DNA of 9,119 bases. Source: JBCBKZ01 sp039026975 (lineage in GTDB: Bacteria; Bacteroidota; Bacteroidia; J057). Within the stretch, counting starts at the first letter, position 1, and every line of letters begins with the position of its first letter. The notes under the pieces were generated by a model. It ran no database searches and was not told the DNA's origin. It worked only from the letters and a program-made list of their open reading frames with translations. Made by a program: the position numbers and the translations under genes. Positions 1 through 6,325 of the stretch are shown one piece after another. Where the stretch lies: the NCBI GenBank assembly GCA_039026975.1, contig JBCCLI010000264.1, positions 1-9,119 of the forward strand, given 5' to 3'.

Positions 1-32
1 GTTAGGTTTACCTGATGTAAGTAAGCTGATTT

Positions 33-1076
33 TTAATCCAGGGGAGAAAGGTCATAATTTTGAGCATCAAAATACTTGATCCGGTTAGGGATAGCTTTTT
101 CTATAATAGCCTTCATCTTCTCTGTGATTCTATCTGATTTACATTTTACTGCTAAATAAAGTAGGATAGATTCTGCTCCATCCTCTCGGCGAGGATTATC
201 ACGCGCATAGGTAGAAATAAAGGTAGGATCGGCCTCTACAGCGGCAGTCCAGGCAGGGTCCTGGTAAATATACTGGTCCAGGGATACATGGGCAGCCTCA
301 TGGATCAAGGTCTCAATCATATTTCCTACTCGTAAGTATTCTTCTCCTTGCTGAACATGAACCAAGATGTCATTAGAACCTCCCCCAAAAGGCTCATTCC
401 CATCATGAATGGAGACCGTTTTCACATCTGTCATTAGAAAAGCAGGAATAACTCCTACATACTCAGCATACTCTTCTGCATAAGCCTTTGCCTGGCTCTC
501 GCTAAATTCAGGATTAACTTGTATATCCACTTTCTGCCCATTCTCATAGGTAGCCTCATATACATGCGCATTGAAGCGTTCCCAGTTAGCTATTCTCCTA
601 TCATACATGATCCTTTCTTCCTGCCCCTTATAGGAAATGGCGCTAAAAGTAGAAGGATCTGAATCTATGATGATTCCAGGTTCAGGCCAAATGGTACCAT
701 CGTAGGGAGGGACAGATATATTTATGATTGCTAACACCTGTCTCTGGCTCTTCTCTGATTCCCCGTTGGAGATACGTAGAGAAACAGATAAGTTTCCCCC
801 TTGGTTAAAAATTACCTTAGGGTTCTGCTCTGTAGAGGTGGCAGGGGTTCCTCCTTCAAAAGTCCAGTTCCACGAAGTGGGACTACCTGTAGATTTGTCA
901 GTGAATTGTATTTCATCTCCTGAAAAAAGAGCAGGTGCCTCATCAAATTCAAAGGCAGCTCTTAGAGAAACCTGGGGAATATCATTTTCCCCGCTGTCAT
1001 CAGAACAACTGAGCAGGAACCCTAACAAGAGGATGCAATAAGCGATGTATGTATTAGGTTGGATGAAGGCTTTCAT
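33..1076 (-). CDS. PKD-domain lipoprotein with putative zinc metallopeptidase domain
   Basis: A 347-residue protein, complete, with ATG start and TAA stop. Residues 1-24 are a lipoprotein signal ending in the lipobox FLLSC (Cys24). The following SDDSGE is acidic, like the Bacteroidota signal that sends lipoproteins to the outer face of the outer membrane. Residues ~40-120 are a PKD-type beta-sandwich, with the typical SWNWTFEGGTP motif near 68-78. The C-terminal half carries HEAAH (259-263), a zinc-binding and catalytic HExxH motif. The downstream EDGAES (298-303) could supply the third zinc ligand as Glu, as in gluzincins. The likely role is an outer-membrane, probably surface-exposed, protease; its substrate is unknown. 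It is the last of three co-directional lipoprotein genes, with a 149-base gap upstream that suggests its own promoter. The PKD and lipoprotein calls are firm. The peptidase call rests on the short motif and its spacing, and I cannot name the peptidase family. Confidence 0.8.
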   Translation of the reverse strand: MKAFIQPNTYIAYCILLLGFLLSCSDDSGENDIPQVSLRAAFEFDEAPALFSGDEIQFTDKSTGSPTSWNWTFEGGTPATSTEQNPKVIFNQGGNLSVSLRISNGESEKSQRQVLAIINISVPPYDGTIWPEPGIIIDSDPSTFSAISYKGQEERIMYDRRIANWERFNAHVYEATYENGQKVDIQVNPEFSESQAKAYAEEYAEYVGVIPAFLMTDVKTVSIHDGNEPFGGGSNDILVHVQQGEEYLRVGNMIETLIHEAAHVSLDQYIYQDPAWTAAVEADPTFISTYARDNPRREDGAESILLYLAVKCKSDRITEKMKAIIEKAIPNRIKYFDAQNYDLSPLD

Positions 1077-1225
1077 GTGATCTGTATTTAATAATTCTCC
1101 ATAAATAAAGTAAAAGTACTTTCCCTTGCAATTTAAGAGGGGTAACTGCCCGCTTTTAATTGGTAATGGGTACCTAAAGGCATTTGGCGTGAATACTGCC
1201 GCGAACCTTTGCCAGATACTGATTT

Positions 1226-2005
1226 CTACTGCCGGGTGTAAGGGAGAAACTCGACTTGCTGATATTTAATACGGTAAGTTTTTTCCAGGTCTGTGTGCGT
1301 TGTAACAGAGAGTGACAGCTCCTGATCCTTTTCCGCTTCTTCAAAGAAGATTTGTAAATAAGTCGTGTCATTTTCGCCTACCCACCTGCGTTCTCCTTGA
1401 TGGTAGCTGAGTCGGGTATATTCCTTCCCATCAAGTACGACTAAACTGTCAGAAATAGCTACCTCAGCAGAAGCATGCTGAAAGGTACCTGAAATGGGTA
1501 AAATATCTCTCACATCTGCCTGACTATAGGTATACACATTCCAGCCATGGTCTTCTGTAGCATCAGCTCCTGGGAGCTTAAAGGAAAGTGCCTCCTCTAT
1601 GCCATTAGCTTTACACTTTCTTTTGTAAATAGTCAGTGTACTGTCAGTTTGTTCTTTGAAGAATAATACATAAACAAATCCACTCTCATCTCTGCCTATC
1701 CACTTTTGGTCGGAATGATCGTAAGACAGTTTCTCCATGGTATAGTCTGTGCTGTACACCTTACCTTCCATCATGTACTGAATACTATCAGCAAAAAAGG
1801 TATGTACAGAGTGCTGTGTCCCTCCCATAAGTTGAAAGCTCCAGTGGTAGTCTCCCGTCAGCCTGAACTTATCCTGGATGAACTGATCTTCCACAGCGGC
1901 TATTTCCTGCTGGCTACTCTTGTGAGAGCAGGCACTTAAGACCAAAGTTAGGCTCAAAAGAGAAATGCATGTCAGGTTTTTATATTTCATCATGGGGGTT
2001 AACAT
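1226..2005 (-). CDS. Lipoprotein of unknown function with internal duplication
   Basis: I do not recognise the family. The longest frame is 259 residues. Met5 (codon at 1991-1993) or Met6 (1988-1990) is an equally good or better start, because MKYKNLTC leads straight into a compact lipoprotein signal with lipobox LSAC (Cys26 of the long form). After the cysteine come SHKSSQQE, with no early acidic pair, so the protein may face the periplasm rather than the cell surface. The mature part holds two related beta-rich repeats. Residues ~49-130 and ~171-237 share a GxY/GTF start, ADS/SDS, a DGK/EGK-Y turn, LSYDHSDQKWIG matched by LSYHQGERRWVG, and then a paired strand (VYVLFFKE matched by LQIFFEE). 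No catalytic motif is visible. It lies between two likely metalloprotease lipoprotein genes, but gaps of 135-149 bases on each side argue against tight translational coupling. Confidence 0.8.
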   Translation of the reverse strand: MLTPMMKYKNLTCISLLSLTLVLSACSHKSSQQEIAAVEDQFIQDKFRLTGDYHWSFQLMGGTQHSVHTFFADSIQYMMEGKVYSTDYTMEKLSYDHSDQKWIGRDESGFVYVLFFKEQTDSTLTIYKRKCKANGIEEALSFKLPGADATEDHGWNVYTYSQADVRDILPISGTFQHASAEVAISDSLVVLDGKEYTRLSYHQGERRWVGENDTTYLQIFFEEAEKDQELSLSVTTHTDLEKTYRIKYQQVEFLPYTRQ

Positions 2006-2140
2006 GAAGGATTCCGGCTAGTATCAGAAAGATGATCATTTGAATAATATGATGCAATCCATATATACCGGATGACTTAGGTTAGAAAGGGAAATGACTT
2101 TTATAGCAGAAATTTAGAGAGATGAGAATGGAACGTGAAT

Positions 2141-2848
2141 TTACCGTTCTCCATAAAGTTCGACCAAGCCTCTAATGTCGCCAGCCTGAAGCCCTCCTAG
2201 GTTAAGGTCGTCAAAATCAGGACTCATGATGTTGGCAGTGGTTACATGCCCCAGACCGAGCACATGTCCAATTTCATGTAGGAGAAAGAGGTGGAAGGAT
2301 TCGCAGGTAGAAAACCTGACATTTTCCTGGATAACCACATTTCCAGAAAATGTAGAGCAAGGAGCATCAGGATAGCGGGGGTAGCCTATCCCACTTTGGC
2401 GGATTTCTGCTACCCAAAATCGGATATCACTCTGGCTGTTCTCTGGTAATTCTTCAAAATCTATATTGGCAGCAGCAGACCATTCTCTCAAAGCCTCTCT
2501 AATTTCTTCCTTGGCACATGAGGGTAAGGAACTAAAGGATTTGGACGGGAGATTTATCTGTGCATGCGTATTAATGATCCCATTTTCCTCCTGAAAACTG
2601 AAGGTAAGGGTGCCTCCGGCTTCTTTAGGGCCTACTGCAGCGGAACCAGAATTGGAAAGCAGATTGGTTTCTCCCCACTTAAAGCCAAACAAACAGTAGG
2701 AAGCATCACTATTACTACAAGCGGATAGCGCAGCATTACATTCCGCAAACTGGGTAGATTCATTAAGAATGCCATCAGCAGGAATAGTAGGTTCTTCCTT
2801 ACAGCCTAATATTAACAGGGTAAGAAACAGGACTACATAACGCTTCAT
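2141..2848 (-). CDS. Matrixin-type (M10-like) zinc metalloprotease lipoprotein
   Basis: A complete protein of 235 residues. Residues 1-16 form a lipoprotein signal ending in LILGC (Cys16), followed by KEE, an acidic stretch compatible with surface export in Bacteroidota. The catalytic signature HEIGHVLGLGH (191-201) is the full metzincin consensus HExxHxxGxxH, with three zinc-binding His and the catalytic Glu192. The Met-turn is NIMSP (Met208), seven residues on, as in matrixins. The N-terminal half has the matrixin-like fold start (FGFKWGE near 55-61, WSAAANIDFEEL near 123-134). Seven or more cysteines in the mature part suggest disulfides, consistent with an extracytoplasmic location. No prodomain cysteine switch is evident. 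The likely role is degradation or processing of extracellular protein; the substrate is unknown. The gene lies just beyond a strong hairpin, so it probably has its own transcript. Confidence 0.9.
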   Translation of the reverse strand: MKRYVVLFLTLLILGCKEEPTIPADGILNESTQFAECNAALSACSNSDASYCLFGFKWGETNLLSNSGSAAVGPKEAGGTLTFSFQEENGIINTHAQINLPSKSFSSLPSCAKEEIREALREWSAAANIDFEELPENSQSDIRFWVAEIRQSGIGYPRYPDAPCSTFSGNVVIQENVRFSTCESFHLFLLHEIGHVLGLGHVTTANIMSPDFDDLNLGGLQAGDIRGLVELYGER

Positions 2849-2906
2849 AGATAATCTTGGTTAATAGAATATAGAAAAACCATCATATATCAACCAAATT
2901 ATTACC

Positions 2907-2945
2907 AATAAAGAAAGACCCAATATTATTGGGCCTTTCTTTATT
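2907..2945 (-). terminator. Strong hairpin, probable terminator of the DoxX-like gene
   Basis: Two 19-base arms (2907-2925 and 2927-2945) are inverted repeats with one imperfect position (2918 against 2934). That position is A opposite C if transcribed rightward, but G opposite U, a wobble pair, if transcribed leftward, so the fold is better in minus-strand RNA. The core is GGCCCAATA pairing with TATTGGGTC, flanked by A-rich and T-rich arms, which gives the terminal U-rich run of a factor-independent terminator. It starts 50 bases after the stop of the DoxX-like gene and ends 59 bases before the matrixin start. It may also stop rightward transcripts. Confidence 0.8.
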
Positions 2946-2995
2946 CAGCGCCCTACACTTGATAGATATTGAAGACGCTTTCTCCAGGAATATAC

Positions 2996-3346
2996 TTAGA
3001 CTTTTTTCGAGAAGAAGTAGGAGGCTGCCAGTAATACTAAGGCTACTAAGGCGCCTGGAAACTGCCCATCATCAATCATAAAATGGGCAAAGAAGGCTAG
3101 AACCACATTGAAAAAGAAGCCAGCATAGGCCCATTCTTTCAAAGCCTGATTAGGCGCAAACCAAAGGGCTGCTAATCCTAATAACTTAGCAATACCCAAA
3201 GGGATGACCAAGTAGGAGGGATATCCAAATCCTGTAAAGGCCTCCTGAACGGTTGCGGTCTGAAGGAAATAATTACTTACTGAAAACAGCATTAACAGGG
3301 TAAAAAGGCCTGTAGTTACGTAAAAACCGATCTTTAACTTATTCAT
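2996..3346 (-). CDS. DoxX-like (DoxX_2 type) small membrane protein
   Basis: A 116-residue integral membrane protein with four hydrophobic segments at about 7-27, 45-63, 73-92 and 98-112. Short loops separate them and the C-terminus is basic (SKKV). The order and the motifs FGYPSYLVIPLGIAKLLG (40-57), ALKEWAYAGFFFN (68-80) and the AHFMIDDG loop match the DoxX-like family common in Bacteroidota. The length is typical of the family. The biochemical function of this family is not settled; relatives are linked to redox or quinone metabolism. The gene is flanked by a candidate promoter upstream and a strong hairpin downstream, which suggests a single-gene transcript. The family call is confident; any physiological role is not shown by the sequence. 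Confidence 0.88.
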   Translation of the reverse strand: MNKLKIGFYVTTGLFTLLMLFSVSNYFLQTATVQEAFTGFGYPSYLVIPLGIAKLLGLAALWFAPNQALKEWAYAGFFFNVVLAFFAHFMIDDGQFPGALVALVLLAASYFFSKKV

Positions 3347-3385
3347 AAGGTTGGTGATTGTAATGGGTTGAAATCAACTCTTATC

Positions 3386-3419
3386 CAAAAATATATGTAT
3401 AATCAAAGTAGCCTAACAA
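3386..3419 (-). promoter_or_regulatory. Candidate Bacteroidota promoter for the DoxX-like gene
   Basis: On the minus strand TATTTTTG (3393 to 3386) matches the Bacteroidota -7 consensus TAnnTTTG exactly. A TTG lies at 3419-3417 as a possible -33 element, but the 23-base gap is longer than the usual ~19-21. The implied start of transcription, near 3379, would give a leader of about 33 bases before the start codon at 3346. The match is short and the region AT-rich, so chance is possible. Confidence 0.35.
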
Positions 3420-3434
3420 GGCTGACAAACTACT

Positions 3435-3450
3435 TAGGTTAATTAACCTA
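3435..3450. promoter_or_regulatory. Perfect 16-base palindrome, candidate operator
   Basis: TAGGTTAATTAACCTA is a perfect inverted repeat with no spacer, between the exported DJ-1 gene end (3502) and the DoxX-like gene start (3346). It sits just upstream of the candidate promoter at 3386-3419, where an activator or repressor dimer could bind. The AT-rich centre makes it a poor RNA hairpin, so a protein site is the more natural reading. No regulator is identified. Confidence 0.35.
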
Positions 3451-3501
3451 TGCATTCATGTAGATTAAGAATTACAGAATTTAAGCAGGTATTAGCATGA
3501 C

Positions 3502-4227
3502 TTACTCTTTTTGAAAAAGCTCAAAGTTACCAGGGTAGTAATCCATACTTTTTCGGATTTCTTCTGTATGCGCTTTTCCTACTAATTTTTCACATAGATA
3601 TAAGCCTAGATCCAGAGAAGAAGCCACTGCTCCGGCCGTAATCAGGTTCCCGTCTTCTACTATCCTCTTTTCGGATACTTCTTCGCAATACTTTCCTACT
3701 GTCTCATATTCCTTAAAGTTAGTGGTAGCCACTTTACCCTCCAGGAATCCTGCAGCCCCTAAGAGCAGGCTTCCCGTACAAATAGAAACTTTATAAGTGG
3801 TCTGCTCCGCTGTCCTTAACCAAGCCAGGAATTCATTGTCAAATTGTAGGGGCCTAGTCCCAAACCCTCCTGGTACTATGATCATATCATAGGCAGATAG
3901 ATCAGGACTGATTTTATCCACTTTCATGGTCAAGCCGAAGCCGTCTTTCACAGTCCCCTTAGTGGCGCATAAATCCCAACTGAAGGGTTCCATGAACTTC
4001 TTAGATTTAATTCTACTCAGGGGATCATATATCCCAATAAAATCTAGTAAGGTGATCCCATCAAAGAGAATGTAGGCTATCTTCATACCCTCTGGATTTC
4101 TCCATGAACCTGAGGATGGAACGGCTATTACTTCTTCCCTACTAAATACTTTATGGCTGCTTAGGCCTAAAGCGCCCATGAGAAGAAGTTTTAACGAGTG
4201 CCTTCTACTGCTACTTGGAGTTTTCAT
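3502..4227 (-). CDS. Exported DJ-1/PfpI-family protein, isonitrile hydratase-like
   Basis: A complete protein of 241 residues. Residues ~48-235 form a DJ-1/PfpI (class I glutamine amidotransferase-like) domain: MKIAYILFDGITLLDFIG (48-65), IIVPGGFGTRP (116-126), and the nucleophile elbow SICTGSLLLGAAGFLEGK (148-165) with Cys150. Asp62 in the LLDFIG motif and Thr151 after the cysteine match the pattern seen in isonitrile hydratase and in the N-terminal domains of GlxA-type regulators, rather than the CHG of PfpI proteases. There is no AraC DNA-binding domain, so it is not a GlxA regulator. The N-terminal extension of ~45 residues has SRRHSLKLLLMGALGLS (7-23), a twin-arginine-like signal, which suggests folded export to the periplasm or membrane anchoring. 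Enzyme activity and substrate are not proven; hydration of a small molecule is inferred from family resemblance only. Confidence 0.87.
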   Translation of the reverse strand: MKTPSSSRRHSLKLLLMGALGLSSHKVFSREEVIAVPSSGSWRNPEGMKIAYILFDGITLLDFIGIYDPLSRIKSKKFMEPFSWDLCATKGTVKDGFGLTMKVDKISPDLSAYDMIIVPGGFGTRPLQFDNEFLAWLRTAEQTTYKVSICTGSLLLGAAGFLEGKVATTNFKEYETVGKYCEEVSEKRIVEDGNLITAGAVASSLDLGLYLCEKLVGKAHTEEIRKSMDYYPGNFELFQKE

Positions 4228-4349
4228 GTGAGGTTAAGGTTAGTATTAGAAGGGGTAAGTTAGTGATTCTTACACGGAAGGAAAGCCATTTTTTGAAGGT
4301 AATGAGGGTGCTAGGCCGCAGCTAATCATGAAATGACCTTTATCCCATT

Positions 4350-4943
4350 TCAGTAAAGATTATCCTCAATAACTTTCCTTAATTCAATCAAATCAACTAG
4401 CCCTTCCTCCTTTTCACCTGCCTTATCAAAATCAACATAACCCACTCTAGTCATCACATTAAATTCTCCCAGGATATGGTCCATAAAGAGGAAGCCCAGG
4501 GCTTTAAACCTATCATCATTTTCCTGATATCCCACCATCTTAAATATTATGTCAACTTTCTCTCTTTCTTCATCTAGCTCATACTGGACTTTAATATCAT
4601 CTACCGTCAAGGAAAAACCTTCATACTCCAATTTTTTAGTGTAGGAAGGCTGTCTAAATTTTTTAATCACCCAATTATCAATTTCCGGAGCAGAAGCAGC
4701 CAACTCCTGTACGTAGGGTATGCCTGCAGGAATCCCGTCACAACTAATGATGAGCACATGAGTCTCCCCTTCCAAAGTCAACTCTGGCATGAGATCAGCA
4801 TTTACCTGCTGCATCCGTTTAGTCAGCTTATGATAAATCTGGAAATCATTTCGGTTTTCATCACGAATAAATCCTTCTATCTCTCCCTTGTGCTTAATAA
4901 ACCACTTCCAAAAGGCCTGCTTTTTATCTTTCTTGAAAATCAT
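4350..4943 (-). CDS. Conserved cytoplasmic protein of unknown function
   Basis: A 197-residue protein, complete, with no signal peptide and no membrane segment. I cannot assign a named family. Visible features are an N-terminal FWKWFIKHKGEIEGF (11-25), a central hydrophobic strand ending in HVLIISCDGIPAGIPYVQELAASAPEI split around Cys68-Asp69-Gly70, then NWVIKKFRQPS (90-100). An acidic EEREKVDIIFKMVGYQ stretch (125-140) follows, then GFLFMDHILGEFNVMTRVGYVDF (150-172). The aromatic 'FWxWF...SxDG...AP...WxxxxFRxP' pattern is one I remember from uncharacterised small bacterial proteins, so it is probably a genuine conserved family. No catalytic triad or metal site is obvious. It stands alone, with gaps of 122 and 262 bases on either side, so its neighbours say little about its job. 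Confidence 0.75.
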   Translation of the reverse strand: MIFKKDKKQAFWKWFIKHKGEIEGFIRDENRNDFQIYHKLTKRMQQVNADLMPELTLEGETHVLIISCDGIPAGIPYVQELAASAPEIDNWVIKKFRQPSYTKKLEYEGFSLTVDDIKVQYELDEEREKVDIIFKMVGYQENDDRFKALGFLFMDHILGEFNVMTRVGYVDFDKAGEKEEGLVDLIELRKVIEDNLY

Positions 4944-5205
4944 GCTATATCATGTAAATCCTAAATGACTCAAATAAAGAACGAAGAAAAAGAGATGTTA
5001 ATAACTCTATTTCGTTTTAGGAATTCTAATTGTCAGATAGTCTAATAAACAGGCTATGGATGAATTAAATTTGGCTGTACGTCCTCCCTTTCCATCCCTT
5101 CAGATTTTGCTAAAAAGACAAAATAGGCCTTCCCTATACTTACTAACCGTTACTTCCTATGCCAGGTATCATACCGAGACTTCCCTCAATATTTGGTGAA
5201 TTTAC

Positions 5206-6315
5206 CTACCTAAATCTATTCCATATGGGAGAGAGAATAAATAATCCTGATTCTTTTAATACCATAAGATCTTTCATAAGAGAATTGTTGACCTCTTCCA
5301 AAAGCTTACTGCACATCTTTTTGAAAGCTAAATAGGTATCAAACTCTGTATCCTTAATAATTTTTAACAAGCTCTCTTCGATAGAGTTAACTCGTTCTTC
5401 GATAGGTGGATGTGAAGGATCTGTAATCTGCTTATCTAATAAAAAGCTCAAACCTGAATAGATTAAACCTGAAAAGGTGAGGAAGTAGGTAATAATGGCT
5501 CCTGAGAACCAAAACGGCACTCCTTTTTTAACATGAAAACAGGAAGAAATCAGAAAGCCAGCCTGATCAGCCTGTAGTTCCTGAGTATGTCCAACAGGAA
5601 AAATCTCATCGTGAGTTGTTGAGTCTATAAGCCCAAAACTTTGACTTATTCCATTCTCCAGGTGCTTCAAAGCTATATGTCCATATTCATGTCCTGTAAC
5701 AAATAGCTGGACGATCCTCCTCAAACGCCTACTTAACATTTTTTGGCTATCCACTAATTGAATATTTTCTTCTAAAAATGGGAGCCCTTGAGCGTAGTAT
5801 CTTAACAACATAGTTGTAACCTTAGTAATACTTTCAGGTAATACTTTTTCTTTAACCTTATAATTATATGAGGTACCCGCCCCCATGCTTGGCTCTAAGT
5901 AGTTAGCTAGGTAGTCGCAGACTCGACAAATCATATCAAATAAGCCTACTTCAAAAGCCAGAATATATTCTTCCTCTTGTGGTGATTTAATAGCCATAGC
6001 GTTGATCCTTCCGGTAGGAATAGTCCCAATGAGTGGCAGACGTTCTACTTTGAATTTCAATTCTGCACTTATAGTTGAAAGATCTTTAAATGACTCTACC
6101 CATATGTAATCAAACAACTTCCACCCTAATGGTTCTGTGGAAGCCTCAATCCCCTCAATTCCAGCTAAAATAGCTGATTCCTCATATCCAATTGACCTAC
6201 CTAATTCAACTACCCTATCTATCCTGTGAAGGTCTTGAATAACTTCTGCCACAAAACTATCATTCCAAGAATTTCTTAGATACTTCCAATATTCATAGGT
6301 AGAAGATCTAATCAT
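5206..6315 (-). CDS. M48-like zinc metallopeptidase, partner of the EAD protein
   Basis: A complete protein of 369 residues. The zinc site is GHEYGHIALKHL (208-219): His209, catalytic Glu210, His213. The third ligand is probably Glu246 in QELQADQAGF, which matches the ExxAD motif of M48 peptidases. SHPPIEERVNSIEE (301-314) is the M48-type C-terminal signature (S/THPPxxxR). Unlike HtpX or Ste24 it has no N-terminal membrane helices. One hydrophobic stretch (~266-293) sits between the third ligand and SHPP and could be buried or membrane-associated. The ~90-residue N-terminus is unassigned and precedes LIGTIPTGRINAMAI (95-109), a fold-core strand pair. A CxxC (130-133) is present. The start lies 10 bases after the stop of the upstream EAD-protein gene, so the two are almost certainly co-transcribed. 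The likely role is a cytosolic protease effector activated through its partner. The peptidase call is firm; the effector role is inferred. Confidence 0.85.
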   Translation of the reverse strand: MIRSSTYEYWKYLRNSWNDSFVAEVIQDLHRIDRVVELGRSIGYEESAILAGIEGIEASTEPLGWKLFDYIWVESFKDLSTISAELKFKVERLPLIGTIPTGRINAMAIKSPQEEEYILAFEVGLFDMICRVCDYLANYLEPSMGAGTSYNYKVKEKVLPESITKVTTMLLRYYAQGLPFLEENIQLVDSQKMLSRRLRRIVQLFVTGHEYGHIALKHLENGISQSFGLIDSTTHDEIFPVGHTQELQADQAGFLISSCFHVKKGVPFWFSGAIITYFLTFSGLIYSGLSFLLDKQITDPSHPPIEERVNSIEESLLKIIKDTEFDTYLAFKKMCSKLLEEVNNSLMKDLMVLKESGLFILSPIWNRFR

Positions 6316-6325
6316 AGTTAAGTAA

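Noticed and set aside
724..1041. Open frame on the plus strand opposite the PKD lipoprotein gene
   Set aside because: It lies wholly inside a well-supported gene on the other strand and has no domain, signal or start context of its own.
3410..3423. Short hairpin AGCCT/AGGCT downstream of the DJ-1 gene
   Set aside because: Only five pairs and no proper T-run on the minus strand; it also overlaps the candidate -33 element, so a terminator call is not supported.
3502..4227. Reading the DJ-1 protein as a GlxA-type AraC transcription regulator
   Set aside because: There is no C-terminal helix-turn-helix domain, and the N-terminus carries an export-type signal.
4329..4352. Inverted repeat TGAAATG/CATTTCA overlapping the stop codon of the 197-residue protein gene
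   Set aside because: A seven-pair AT-rich stem with a ten-base loop and no following T-run; too weak to call a terminator.
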